A stretch of 64,000 nucleotides of DNA from Cryobacterium tagatosivorans (GCF_004402215.1 NZ_SOEZ01000009.1:1-64000), one strand, 5' to 3'; counted from the first letter of the stretch, positions 30,258 to 38,657 are shown. Numbers and translations are program-made. The notes: generated by a model from the letters alone, not told the origin.

Positions 30258-30874
30258 AGGGCGCCCTTGGTGGACGGGATGCCCGAGACCAGCGGGTCGA
30301 GCGCCTTGGCCTGGCGGAAGGCGCGGGCGAAGGCCTTGAATTCCGCCTCGGCGATGTGGTGCGGGTCGCGTCCGCCCATCACTGTGACGTGCACGGTCAT
30401 GGCGGAGTGGAAGGTGATGGCCTCGAAGACGTGCCGCACCATCGAGCCGGTGAAGTGCCCGCCGATGAGGTGGAACTCGAAACCCGCGGGCTCGCCCTGG
30501 TGCACGAGGTACGGGCGCCCGGAGATGTCCACGACGGCCTGCACGAGCGCCTCGTCGAGCGGCACGAGGGCGTCACCGTACCGGGAGATGCCCGACTTGT
30601 CGCCGAGGGCCTGCTTGATCGCCTGGCCGAGCACGATACCGATGTCTTCGACCGTGTGGTGCACGTCGATGTCGATGTCGCCGCGCGCCCGCACGGTGAG
30701 ATCGGTCAGGGAGTGCTTCGCGAAGGCCGTCAGCAGGTGGTCGTAGAACGGAACCGACGTCTGGATGTCGCTGACGCCCGTGCCGTCAAGGTTGAGGGAG
30801 AGTTCGATGCTCGATTCGCTCGTCTCCCGCTGCAGCTGCGCGACGCGGGGCGAGGAATTCGTTGGTGAGCTCAT
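30254..30874 (-). CDS. hisB: Imidazoleglycerol-phosphate dehydratase
   Basis: HisB removes water from imidazole glycerol phosphate. The 206-residue protein is the monofunctional dehydratase without the phosphatase domain found in enterobacteria. Both metal-binding histidine motifs are present: [13 protein letters not shown] near residue 76 and [16 protein letters not shown] near 175. It lies nine bases after hisC and overlaps hisH by four bases. Confidence 0.97.
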   Translation of the reverse strand: MSSPTNSSPRVAQLQRETSESSIELSLNLDGTGVSDIQTSVPFYDHLLTAFAKHSLTDLTVRARGDIDIDVHHTVEDIGIVLGQAIKQALGDKSGISRYGDALVPLDEALVQAVVDISGRPYLVHQGEPAGFEFHLIGGHFTGSMVRHVFEAITFHSAMTVHVTVMGGRDPHHIAEAEFKAFARAFRQAKALDPLVSGIPSTKGAL

Positions 30875-30883
30875 ACGCCTAGT

Positions 30884-31969
30884 TTATTGGACGGCCAGGC
30901 TCAGGCGTGCCAGGGCGTCGAGGAATGACGTCGTCTCCGCCTCGGTGCCGGCGCTCACACGCAGGTGGCCGGGGATGCCGACGTCGCGGATCAGGATGCC
31001 CTCGGCGAGCAGCGCTTCGAAGGTCGCGTTCGGGTCGGCCACTCCCCCGAACAGCACGAAGTTGCTCCCGCTGCGGTACGGGCTGTAGCCGAGCCGGTCC
31101 AGCTCGGTGACGAGGCGGTCGCGCTGGCCGCGGATGTCGTCCACCATCGCCAGCATCTCGGCGGTGTGCGCCAGGGCGGCGCAGGCCGCGGCCTGGGTCA
31201 GCGCGGACAGGTGGTACGGCAGGCGAACCAGGCGCAGCGCATCCGTCACGGCCGGATCGGCGGCGAGGTAGCCGACGCGCGCGCCGGCGAAGGCGAAGGC
31301 CTTGCTCATGGTGCGCGAGACGAGCAGACGCTCCCGGCCGGGCAGCAGGCTGAGCGCGCTGGGCGCGCCGACGGGCGCGAACTCGGCGTACGCCTCGTCC
31401 ACGACGACGATGCCGTCGGTGGCGTCGTACACGGCCGCGATCGTCTCGAGGGAGAGGGGCGTCCCGGTCGGGTTGTTGGGGGAACAGAGGAAGACGAGGT
31501 CGGGGGTGCTCTCCCGCACCCACCGGGCGGCGGTTGCCGGGCCGAGTTCAAAGTCGGCGTCGCGGTCGCCGGCGATCCAGCGGGTGCCGGTCCCCGAGGC
31601 AAGAATGGAGTACATCGAGTAGGTGGGCGCGAAGCCGAGCACCGACCGGCCGGGGCCGCCGAACGCCTGCAACACCTGCTGGAGGACCTCGTTGGATCCG
31701 TTGGCCGCCCAGATGTTCTCCCGGGTCAGTCCGTGGCCGAGGTAGCCGGCCAGGCTCTCGCGCAACTCCGTGAACTCGCGGTCGGGATACCGGTTCACCG
31801 ACGCCACCGCCTTCGCCAGGGCCGCGACGATGTCGCGGGCGACCGGCTCCGGGATCGAGTGCGTGTTCTCGTTGACATTGAGCGCTACCGGGACGTGCAG
31901 CTGCGGGGCACCATACGGCGTGAGGCCGCGCAGGTCGTCGCGGAGGGGAAGATCACTGAGACTTGTCAC
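30884..31969 (-). CDS. hisC: Histidinol-phosphate aminotransferase
   Basis: HisC transfers the amino group onto imidazole-acetol phosphate. The 361-residue class I PLP enzyme shows CSPNNPTGT, DEAYAEF and the cofactor lysine in SRTMSKAFAFAGARVGY. The start is the GTG at 31969 (GTG ACA AGT CTC), seven bases after TAAGAT; a much longer upstream frame crosses the LysM gene region and is not credible. It is the first gene of hisC-hisB-hisH-priA-sseB-like. hisD, usually first in actinobacterial his operons, is not adjacent. Confidence 0.95.
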   Translation of the reverse strand: MTSLSDLPLRDDLRGLTPYGAPQLHVPVALNVNENTHSIPEPVARDIVAALAKAVASVNRYPDREFTELRESLAGYLGHGLTRENIWAANGSNEVLQQVLQAFGGPGRSVLGFAPTYSMYSILASGTGTRWIAGDRDADFELGPATAARWVRESTPDLVFLCSPNNPTGTPLSLETIAAVYDATDGIVVVDEAYAEFAPVGAPSALSLLPGRERLLVSRTMSKAFAFAGARVGYLAADPAVTDALRLVRLPYHLSALTQAAACAALAHTAEMLAMVDDIRGQRDRLVTELDRLGYSPYRSGSNFVLFGGVADPNATFEALLAEGILIRDVGIPGHLRVSAGTEAETTSFLDALARLSLAVQ

Positions 31970-31976
31970 CCGCTCG

Positions 31977-31982
31977 ATCTTA
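31977..31982 (-). promoter_or_regulatory. -10 element of hisC (leaderless type)
   Basis: Minus-strand TAAGAT, seven bases before the GTG start of hisC, in a 41-base gap after the LysM gene. Confidence 0.6.
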
Positions 31983-32010
31983 GCCGCGAGGCCCGGGAGA
32001 GGCGCGCTGG

Positions 32011-32349
32011 TTACAGGCCGGCCGGCAGGGCCAGGCGCTGCCCAGGCTGCACGCTGTCGGTGGGCAGCTGGTTGAGGCTGACGATCTCGGCGATGACGTC
32101 GCGAGGATCGCTCGTCGGCGCGAGTGCTTCGGCCAGTTGCCACAGGGACTGGCCCGGGCTGATGGTGACGTAGTCGAAACCAACGGGCGCGGCGGGCGCG
32201 ACGCTCGCTCCCTCGGCGACGGCCATGCCGCCGTTGAGGGCGACAACGAGCGCGACCGCGACGAGGGGCAGCGCTGCGAGCGTGGTGAACACGACGCGGC
32301 CGCGGCGGGTGAGGCGCAGGTGGGTGGTCGTGCTGACTGCTTCGCTCAT
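32011..32349 (-). CDS. SOS-linked LysM-domain membrane protein (DivS/ChiZ-like position)
   Basis: This 112-residue protein has a short basic cytoplasmic N-terminus, one membrane helix (about residues 19-40), then a linker and a single C-terminal LysM domain (YVTISPGQSLWQLAEALAP ... VQPGQRLALPAG) that should bind peptidoglycan outside the cell. The ATG at 32349 has AGGAGG six bases upstream. It is divergent from lexA with a LexA-type box between them, the same context as mycobacterial ChiZ and corynebacterial DivS, which restrain division after DNA damage. It therefore probably acts as an SOS division inhibitor, but the homology is only structural here. Confidence 0.85.
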   Translation of the reverse strand: MSEAVSTTTHLRLTRRGRVVFTTLAALPLVAVALVVALNGGMAVAEGASVAPAAPVGFDYVTISPGQSLWQLAEALAPTSDPRDVIAEIVSLNQLPTDSVQPGQRLALPAGL

Positions 32350-32371
32350 GTCGAACCTCCTGGTGAATAAC

Positions 32372-32403
32372 GCATCCGGCCCTCGGCCGGGAGGGCCGGA
32401 TGC
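32372..32403 (-). other. Strong hairpin in the LysM gene leader
   Basis: Arms GCATCCGGCCCTC (32372-32384) and GAGGGCCGGATGC (32391-32403) pair perfectly over 13 bases with a six-base loop. It lies between the SOS box and the ribosome site of the LysM gene, so it may stabilise or attenuate that message. Confidence 0.7.
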
Positions 32404-32429
32404 GAACCTATGTTCCGAATGTATCTTCG
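32403..32429. promoter_or_regulatory. LexA (SOS) box cluster between LysM gene and lexA
   Basis: CGAAC-CTAT-GTTCC at 32403-32416 matches the actinobacterial SOS consensus CGAAC-N4-GTTCG at nine of ten positions. A second, weaker copy (CGAAT-GTAT-CTTCG, 32416-32429) overlaps its end. Candidate minus-strand -10 hexamers TAGGTT (32410-32405) and TACATT (32423-32418) lie inside the boxes. Confidence 0.75.
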
Positions 32430-32487
32430 AATCTTCGAACAATCAAGCACATTTCCGGTTAATACCTGAATGCAACTCGCGACACAC

Positions 32488-32528
32488 TCGAATACATCTT
32501 TGTTATCGGGGGTTGTGCCGGATACAGT
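32488..32528 (+). promoter_or_regulatory. lexA promoter with degenerate SOS box
   Basis: TTGTTA (32500-32505), a 17-base spacer and TACAGT (32523-32528) make a good promoter. The sequence TCGAATACATCTTTGT (32488-32503) resembles a degenerate SOS box and overlaps the -35. An inverted pair GTTCGA-T-TCGAAC follows at 32544-32556. Confidence 0.6.
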
Positions 32529-32628
32529 TTCGAGTGTCAGATTGTTCGATTCGAACTCAACCAGACACCACCGACATTCCTCCGCGAGGGTCATCCCCCA
32601 CCTGCGGACCGGCACGAGGAGCACGAAC

Positions 32629-33330
32629 GTGAGCAAGGACACCGGTTCCCGGGATAAGGGCGGCACCCGTCGGCGCAAGAGCCTGAGCGAGAAACAGCTC
32701 GCCATCCTGGATGTCATCCAGCGCTCGGTCAGCCAGCGAGGCTACCCCCCAAGCATGCGCGAGATCGGCGACGCCGTCGGACTCTCCTCCCTGTCCAGCG
32801 TCACGCACCAGCTAAACCAGCTCGAACTCAGCGGATACCTGCGCCGCGACCCCAACCGCCCGCGCGCCATCGAGGTGCTCATCGAGCTGCCCCAGTCGCC
32901 GGACGACGTGGCCGCCGGCTCCGCGGAGAACTTCCAATCCGGCGTCCAGGTCGGCGACGCCGTCATGGTGCCCCTGGTCGGCCGCATTGCCGCCGGCGTG
33001 CCGATCATGGCAGACCAGATGATCGACGAGATTTTCCCGCTCCCCCGCCAGCTCGTCGGCAAGGGCGAGCTGTTCATGCTCAAGGTGATCGGCGAATCGA
33101 TGATCGACGCGGCGATCTGCGACGGCGACTGGGTCGTCGTGCGCCAGCAGAAGAACGCGGAGAACGGGGAGATCGTCGCGGCCATGCTCGACGGCGAGGC
33201 GACGGTCAAGGTCTTCCGGCAGCGCGACGGGCACATCTGGCTTCTCCCGCGCAATACCAACTTCGAACCGATTGTGGGCGACCACGCCGAGATTCTCGGC
33301 AAGGTCGTGGCGGTGCTCCGCTCCGTATAG
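32629..33330 (+). CDS. lexA: SOS repressor LexA
   Basis: LexA represses DNA-damage genes and cleaves itself when RecA is activated. The 233-residue protein has an N-terminal winged helix ([20 protein letters not shown], then [20 protein letters not shown]). The cleavage site is Ala122-Gly123 in GRIAAGVPI, and the catalytic dyad is Ser157 (IGESMID) and Lys194 (ATVKVFRQ). The GTG at 32629 is chosen because AGGAG lies seven bases upstream; the open frame runs further back to 32470 without such support. It is divergent from the LysM gene, with LexA-type boxes in the 279-base gap, so autoregulation is expected. Confidence 0.97.
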   Translation: MSKDTGSRDKGGTRRRKSLSEKQLAILDVIQRSVSQRGYPPSMREIGDAVGLSSLSSVTHQLNQLELSGYLRRDPNRPRAIEVLIELPQSPDDVAAGSAENFQSGVQVGDAVMVPLVGRIAAGVPIMADQMIDEIFPLPRQLVGKGELFMLKVIGESMIDAAICDGDWVVVRQQKNAENGEIVAAMLDGEATVKVFRQRDGHIWLLPRNTNFEPIVGDHAEILGKVVAVLRSV

Positions 33331-33667
33331 ACCACGACGGGCCGGACGCGGGGGCGGCGCGCCCGGAATCGCCCCGAAGGGGGGATGCCCCGCGCCCCCG
33401 CTGGGCACTCCGCAGCCAATATTGTGGAATTGCGGCGCGAACCGGCTGTGGTAACTGCTTCCGCAAGGTGATCCACTGGGGGCCCATTGCGGGCCGCCCG
33501 AAACCGAGGAAGTCCATGCCCGCGCAAAGGCCTCGTACCGTGCCCGAAGCGCGTCCGACGCTCCCCCGGAATCCGCCGGTTCCACGCCCGTCGCATCGCC
33601 GTCACCGGCGCCGTCAGCCGCACCGTCACCCTCGCCGTCACCCTCGCCGTCACCCTCGCCGCCGCCT
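33331..33667 (+). other. Gap between lexA and the glycosyltransferase
   Basis: This 337-base stretch holds a GC-rich hairpin after lexA (33348-33401). It also holds an ATG at 33516 with GAGGA upstream in a frame that ends at 33698, and a 12-base tandem repeat GTCACCCTCGCC (about 33626-33661). In the glycosyltransferase frame the stretch reads as a Ser-Pro-rich extension, but no ATG, GTG or TTG opens it. Confidence 0.5.
33348..33401 (+). terminator. Candidate lexA terminator hairpin
   Basis: Arms GCGGGGGCG (33348-33356) and CGCCCCCGC (33393-33401), 17 bases after the lexA stop. The loop is long and there is no T-tract, so strength is uncertain. Confidence 0.45.
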
Positions 33668-34987
33668 GTGCCGGACGGCTATCGGCGGTTCTATCTGACG
33701 GTCGCCGTCAAGTTCGCGATCGCCGTCGCCTTCGCCGTGCTCTGGACCGGGCTCGCCCTCTGGTTCTCCCTCCCCTGGATTGTCGACCTCTCGCGCGACA
33801 TCGGGGCGCCGGCCGCCTGGATCATCGTGGCCCTGGTGGCCTACCTGCCCGGCTACGTCGTCGCCCTGATGGCGATGTCCCTCATCCTCGACCGCCAGCC
33901 CCCGCGCACCGTCAACAACCCGACCTCGCCGCTGACGATCATCGTGGCCGCCCGCAACGAGGAGAGCGGGATGGCGGAGACTATCCGCTGCATCGGCCAG
34001 AGCGACTATGCCGGGGACGTCACCGTGATCCTGGCCGACAACGGCTCGACCGACGCCACCGCCGAGGTCGCCGTCCGCGCGGCCGCGGAGTTCGGCGTCA
34101 GCCTCGCGGTCGCCTACGAGAGCCGTCCCGGCAAGTCCTATGCCCTGAACACGGCGCTCCAGCTGGTGGAGACGCCCTACGTCATCACCGTGGATGCCGA
34201 CACCCTGCTTCACCGGGAGGCCCTCCGGCGGCTGATCTCCCGGCTGGAATCCGCGCCCGCGGCGACGGTGGCGGTGGCCGGCACGGTGCTGGTCCGCAAC
34301 TCGCGCACCAACCTGCTCACTCGCATGCAGGAATGGGACTACTTCCTCGGCATCGCCGCCGTGAAGCGCATGCAGGGCATGTACCAGGCCACCCTGGTTG
34401 CCCAGGGGGCCTTCTCCGTCTACCGGACCGAGCAGATGCGCGCGATCGGCGGCTGGCCCGATGCCATCGGCGAGGACATCGTCGTGACCTGGAAGCTCCT
34501 CGAGCAGGGCGGGCGGGTGATCTTCGAGCCCACGGCCGTCGCCTTCACCGACGCCCCGGCCCGGGTCGTGCTCTTCATGCGGCAGCGAGCCCGGTGGGCG
34601 CGCGGCATGTTCGAGGGCATCCGCAGCGTGCCGCCGTGGCGCCAGCGCCGGCGGCTGGCCGGGATGATCGCCGCCATCAATCTGCTGATCCCGCTGCTGG
34701 ACATCGGCTACGCCCTGATCTGGCTGCCGGGCCTGGTGCTCTTCGTGTTCGGGTACCCGGCGATCGTGTCCGCCTGGGCCCTCACCGTCATCCCGATGAC
34801 CCTGGTGATCTACGGGGCACTCCGGCACTACCAGCGCCGCTGGGTGTTCGGCCCGTTGGGACTGGGCGTGCGACGCAACCTGACCGGCTACGTCGCGTTC
34901 CTCGTCCTGTACCAGGTCCTCTGCTCGACGGCCTCCATCGCTGGCTACGCGCAGTTCCTGGCCGGGACCTCCCGCCGCTGGAAGTAG
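33668..34987 (+). CDS. Membrane glycosyltransferase, family 2
   Basis: This 439-residue integral membrane processive-type GT2 has two N-terminal helices (about 10-35 and 44-72). The cytoplasmic catalytic domain contains IIVAARNEESGM, ADNGSTDAT, the metal-binding DAD in ITVDADTLL and the acceptor-site GEDIVVTWK. QRARWARGMFEG fits the QxxRW motif. Four more C-terminal helices follow. The best in-frame start is GTG at 33668, which has no clear ribosome site. The frame upstream encodes a Ser-Pro repeat without a canonical start, so the N-terminus is uncertain. It may make a surface polysaccharide; the sugar is unknown. Confidence 0.85.
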   Translation: MPDGYRRFYLTVAVKFAIAVAFAVLWTGLALWFSLPWIVDLSRDIGAPAAWIIVALVAYLPGYVVALMAMSLILDRQPPRTVNNPTSPLTIIVAARNEESGMAETIRCIGQSDYAGDVTVILADNGSTDATAEVAVRAAAEFGVSLAVAYESRPGKSYALNTALQLVETPYVITVDADTLLHREALRRLISRLESAPAATVAVAGTVLVRNSRTNLLTRMQEWDYFLGIAAVKRMQGMYQATLVAQGAFSVYRTEQMRAIGGWPDAIGEDIVVTWKLLEQGGRVIFEPTAVAFTDAPARVVLFMRQRARWARGMFEGIRSVPPWRQRRRLAGMIAAINLLIPLLDIGYALIWLPGLVLFVFGYPAIVSAWALTVIPMTLVIYGALRHYQRRWVFGPLGLGVRRNLTGYVAFLVLYQVLCSTASIAGYAQFLAGTSRRWK

Positions 34988-35004
34988 ATTTCCCGTCCCT
35001 GCGC

Positions 35005-35071
35005 CCCGCCGAACCGTGAGTTTGGCACCTTCGTTGGGCTCGGGAAGGTGCCAAACTCACAGTTCGGCGGG
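35005..35071. repeat. 27-base hairpin, GTGAGTTTGGCACCTT family
   Basis: Arms 35005-35031 and 35045-35071 match at 26 of 27 positions around a 13-base loop, between the convergent glycosyltransferase and metE. It is a second copy of the 21775 element. Confidence 0.9.
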
Positions 35072-35100
35072 CGGGGCCGCGGCGGGCGGGGCCGCGGCGG
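35066..35100. repeat. 15-base tandem repeat abutting the hairpin and metE stop
   Basis: GGCGGGCGGGGCCGC occurs at 35066-35080 and 35081-35095, followed by a partial GGCGG. The first unit overlaps the outer end of the hairpin arm, as in the tandem growth seen at 21731-21781. Confidence 0.75.
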
Positions 35101-37434
35101 CTAGGCCGGCTGGCCGGCGCCGAGCTCGGCGCGCACGATCCGGGTCGCCTCGAGCATGTTGCGCAGCGACGCGACGGTCTCCTCGTAGCCGCGGGTCTTG
35201 AGCCCACAGTCCGGGTTGACCCAGAGCTGGCGCACCGGGATCCCGGCCACGGCAACTTCGAGCAACTCGGTCAGCTCGGCGACGCTCGGCACGCGCGGCG
35301 AGTGGATGTCCCACACGCCCGGCCCGATGCCGTGGTCGAAGCCGTGGGCCTGGATGTCGCCGACGACCTCCATCCGCGACCGGGCCGCCTCGATGCTCGT
35401 GACGTCGGCGTCCAGGTTGCGGATGGCGTCGATCACCACGCCGAATTCCGAGTAGCAGAGGTGGGTGTGGATCTGGGTCCGGGCGGCCACCCCGGCGGTG
35501 GCCAGGCGGAAGGATCCCACCGACCAGTCGAGGTAGGCGGCGTGGTCCTTTTTCTTGAGCGGCAGCAGCTCCCGCAGCGCGGGCTCGTCGACCTGCACGA
35601 CGCCGATCCCGGCGGCCTCGAGGTCGGCGATCTCGTCGCGGAGCGCCAGGGCGACCTGGCGCGCGGTGTCGCCGAGCGGCTGGTCGTCGCGCACGAACGA
35701 CCAGGCGAGGATCGTGACCGGACCGGTCAGCATCCCCTTGACCGGCTTGGCGGTCAGCCCCTGCGTGAAGCTCGACCACTCGACCGTGATCGGCTTCGGC
35801 CGGGACACGTCGCCCCAGAGGATGGACGGGCGCGTGCAGCGGCTCCCGTAGGACTGCACCCAGCCGTTCTCGGTGACCGCGAAGCCGTCGAGGTTCTCGG
35901 CGAAGTACTGCACCATGTCGTTGCGTTCGGGCTCGCCGTGCACGATGACATCGAGGCCGATCTCCTCCTGCAGGTCAACCACGCGGGAGATCTCTGCGCG
36001 CATGAGGTCGCGGTACTCGCCGGCCGTGAGGGTCCCCTTGAGGAACTGGGCGCGGGCGCGGCGGATCTCCCCGGTCTGCGGGAAGGAGCCGATCGTCGTC
36101 GTGGGCAGCAGCGGCAGGCCCAGCGCCTTGTCCTGCTCGGCCAGGCGGGTGGCGTAGTCGCCGCGGGAGAAGTCGGACTCGGTCAGCGCCTCGGCGCGGG
36201 AGCGCACGGCACCGTCGCGCACGCCGGGGGCGGTTCGGCGGGCCTCGAGGGCCGCCGTGGCGGCGTCCAGGACGGGCTGGATGGCGTCCCGCCCGTCGGC
36301 GAGGCCGAGCGCGAGGGCGGCGACCTGGCCGACCTTCTGGTCGGCGAAGGCGAGCCAGCCCTTCAGGTCGGCGCCGAGGGACGACTCGTCGTCGACGTCA
36401 TGCGGAACGTGCAGCAGCGAGGTGGAGGTGGACACCGCGACGTGCGGCGACAGGTCCAGGAGGCGTGCCGCGGCGTCGAAGGCACCGGCGAGGTCGCCGC
36501 GCCAGATGTTGTGGCCGTCGATGACCCCGGCCACGAGGGTCTTTTCGGACAGTCCGGGGACGGATGCGGGGATGCTGCCGCGCACGAGGTCCAGGCCGAT
36601 CGCCTCGACCGGGCTCCCGGCGAGGACCGGGAGCGCGTCGTCGAGGCTGCCGTACGGCGCGGCGACGAAGATCGCCGGGCGCTCGGCCAGGCGGCCGAGG
36701 GTAGCGTAGGCGAACTCGACGGCGCCGAGGACCTCGGCCCGGGGTGTCTCGATGCTCTCGCTGACGAGGGCCGGCTCGTCCAGCTGCACCCAGTCGGCGC
36801 CGGCCGCGGCGAGCCGGGACACGAGCGCCGCGTAGACGGGCAGGAGGTCGTCGAGCCGGTCGAGCGGCTGGAAGTCCGCGGGGGCGCCGTCGCTGGGCTT
36901 GCTCAGCAGCAGGAAGGTGACCGGGCCGACAATGACCGGGCGGGTGAGGAAACCGGCGGCCTTGGCCTCCTCGAACTCGCGCACGATGCGCTCGCTCGCC
37001 AGCGAGAAGCGCGTCTCCGGGCCGATCTCGGGGACAAGGTAGTGGTAGTTCGAGTCGAACCACTTGGTCATTTCGAGCGGGGCGTTTTCGCCCTCGCCGC
37101 GGGCCAGGGTGAAGTACCCGGCCAGGTCGATGCGCCCGTCGGCGTCGACGAGACCGGCGAACCGCGTCGGCACGGCGCCGACCGTACAGAGGGCATCCAG
37201 CACCTGGTCGTAGTAGGAGAAGCTCTCCGGGATGGAGGAGTCGGCGCGACCGAGGCCCAGGCCGGCGAGGCGCTCCCTGGTGGCCTGGCGGAGCCCGGCG
37301 GCGGTCGCCTCGAGGTCGTCGGCGCTGATCGAGCCGGCCCAGAAGGCCTCGACCGCCTTCTTCAGTTCTCGCCGGCGCCCGATGCGCGGGTAGCCGAGGA
37401 TGGTGCCGGTGGGGAATGCGGGCGTGTTCGTCAT
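35101..37434 (-). CDS. metE: Cobalamin-independent methionine synthase
   Basis: MetE methylates homocysteine with methyl-tetrahydrofolate-polyglutamate without vitamin B12. The 777-residue protein has the usual two-barrel length. The zinc site of the C-terminal barrel is seen in HTHLCYSEFG, a downstream Glu and the final WVNPDCGLKTRGYEET. The N-terminal barrel begins GTILGYPRIGRRRELKKA. The ATG at 37434 has AGGAG seven bases upstream and overlaps the metF stop (ATGA), so metF and metE are coupled. No cobalamin riboswitch is visible before the operon. Confidence 0.97.
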   Translation of the reverse strand: MTNTPAFPTGTILGYPRIGRRRELKKAVEAFWAGSISADDLEATAAGLRQATRERLAGLGLGRADSSIPESFSYYDQVLDALCTVGAVPTRFAGLVDADGRIDLAGYFTLARGEGENAPLEMTKWFDSNYHYLVPEIGPETRFSLASERIVREFEEAKAAGFLTRPVIVGPVTFLLLSKPSDGAPADFQPLDRLDDLLPVYAALVSRLAAAGADWVQLDEPALVSESIETPRAEVLGAVEFAYATLGRLAERPAIFVAAPYGSLDDALPVLAGSPVEAIGLDLVRGSIPASVPGLSEKTLVAGVIDGHNIWRGDLAGAFDAAARLLDLSPHVAVSTSTSLLHVPHDVDDESSLGADLKGWLAFADQKVGQVAALALGLADGRDAIQPVLDAATAALEARRTAPGVRDGAVRSRAEALTESDFSRGDYATRLAEQDKALGLPLLPTTTIGSFPQTGEIRRARAQFLKGTLTAGEYRDLMRAEISRVVDLQEEIGLDVIVHGEPERNDMVQYFAENLDGFAVTENGWVQSYGSRCTRPSILWGDVSRPKPITVEWSSFTQGLTAKPVKGMLTGPVTILAWSFVRDDQPLGDTARQVALALRDEIADLEAAGIGVVQVDEPALRELLPLKKKDHAAYLDWSVGSFRLATAGVAARTQIHTHLCYSEFGVVIDAIRNLDADVTSIEAARSRMEVVGDIQAHGFDHGIGPGVWDIHSPRVPSVAELTELLEVAVAGIPVRQLWVNPDCGLKTRGYEETVASLRNMLEATRIVRAELGAGQPA

Positions 37435-38477
37435 ACTGACTCCTTGACGGGGTGGGTGTGTCCGGTGGATGTGGGGCGGTGGGCCGTGCGTTGCGCGGCC
37501 GTGAGCTGGGTGGCCGCGTGCGGGGCGGAGGCGGGGATTGCCCCGCACCCCTCGAGAACGGCCAGCACGGTTTCGTGCTGATTGAAGGCGTAGAGGTGCA
37601 GGCCGGGGGCGCCGCCGGCGATCAGTTCCCTGGCCAGTCCCACGGCGTGGGTGATCCCGATTTCGCGCTGGCCCTGTTCGGTGGGCTCAACCTGCAGCTG
37701 GATCGACAGGTCGGCCGGCTCGTCCTCTCCGGACAGTTCCAGGATGCGCCGGAGCCGGTTGGGGCTGGTGACGGGCATGATCCCTGGCAGGATCGGGAAC
37801 TCGACACCGGCCTCGCGCGCACGCTGGATGAAGCTGAGGTAGTGGTCGGCATGGAAGAACAGCTGGGTGATCGCGAGGTTGGCCCCGGCCGCCTGCTTGG
37901 CCAGCAGGGTGTCGATGTCCTGTGACGTCGACCGGGATCGCGGGTGGCCGTTGGGGAACGCGGCCACGGCGATCCGCACCTTCTCCCGGTCGGTCTTGAC
38001 GGCGCGGGCGCCGGGCAGGCCGGGGATGGCGGTTTCGCGGTAGGGCACCCGTTCGGCCTGCACCCGGTGGATCAGCTGCACGAGTTCGGCGGCACTGCCG
38101 AGGTCGCCGAGGAAGGTCTCCCCCTCGTCGATGCCCTGCGGCGGGTCGCCGCGCAGGGCGAGGAAGCTCCGCACACCGGCGTCGAGGAACTCGCGGATCA
38201 GGCGGCTCGCCTCGGCGGCCGAAGATCCGACGCAGGTCAGGTGGGCCATCGGGTCGACCCCGGTGGCGTCCAGGATGTAGCGGAGCACGTCGAGCGAAGA
38301 GGTGCGCGAGGAGCCGTTCGCCCCGTATGTGACGGAGATGAAGTCGGGCCCGGCTGCGGCGAGGCGGTCGATCGTGTGGGTGAGCGCGGTCGAGGCTGCC
38401 TCGGACTTGGGCGGGTACAGCTCGAACGAGAACGGAATGCGCGGGCCGCGCGTTCGCGTAGTCGTCGTCTCGGTCAT
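37431..38477 (-). CDS. metF: Methylenetetrahydrofolate reductase
   Basis: MetF reduces methylene-THF to methyl-THF, the methyl donor for MetE. The 348-residue flavoprotein begins with PFSFELYPPK (typical SFE-PPK) and shows FISVTYGANGSSRTSSLDVL, FLALRGDPPQG and FPILPGIMPVTSPN. A stretch after about residue 300 is Ala/Thr/His-rich and looks dispensable. The ATG at 38477 has GAGGGA upstream. It is the first gene of metF-metE. The 238-base upstream gap holds a perfect 14-base palindrome next to a TAGAGT hexamer, a plausible regulator site. Confidence 0.94.
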   Translation of the reverse strand: MTETTTTRTRGPRIPFSFELYPPKSEAASTALTHTIDRLAAAGPDFISVTYGANGSSRTSSLDVLRYILDATGVDPMAHLTCVGSSAAEASRLIREFLDAGVRSFLALRGDPPQGIDEGETFLGDLGSAAELVQLIHRVQAERVPYRETAIPGLPGARAVKTDREKVRIAVAAFPNGHPRSRSTSQDIDTLLAKQAAGANLAITQLFFHADHYLSFIQRAREAGVEFPILPGIMPVTSPNRLRRILELSGEDEPADLSIQLQVEPTEQGQREIGITHAVGLARELIAGGAPGLHLYAFNQHETVLAVLEGCGAIPASAPHAATQLTAAQRTAHRPTSTGHTHPVKESV

Positions 38478-38538
38478 TGTTCCCTCATTCGGCAGAAGCA
38501 CGGTAGTAACGAGCACTGAATGGCCGGGCGGCCGCGGA

Positions 38539-38558
38539 CCGCCAGGCAGGCCTGGCGG
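38539..38558. repeat. Short hairpin in the metF leader
   Basis: CCGCCAGG and CCTGGCGG (38539-38546 and 38551-38558) pair perfectly with a four-base loop, about 60-80 bases before metF. No riboswitch consensus is recognisable around it. Confidence 0.5.
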
Positions 38559-38633
38559 GTGCTCGCGGGCGGGTGCCGGGCTCGGCTGTCGCTCCATGCC
38601 GGCCGGCAATCCCGGCGGCAACGATTGAAAGAG

Positions 38634-38657
38634 ACTCTAACAACGCCCGATCGGGCG
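38634..38657 (-). promoter_or_regulatory. Candidate metF promoter and palindrome
   Basis: Minus-strand TAGAGT (38639-38634) is a good -10. The perfect palindrome CGCCCGATCGGGCG (38644-38657) lies four bases upstream, in the -35/-10 spacer, where a repressor would block transcription. Confidence 0.5.
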
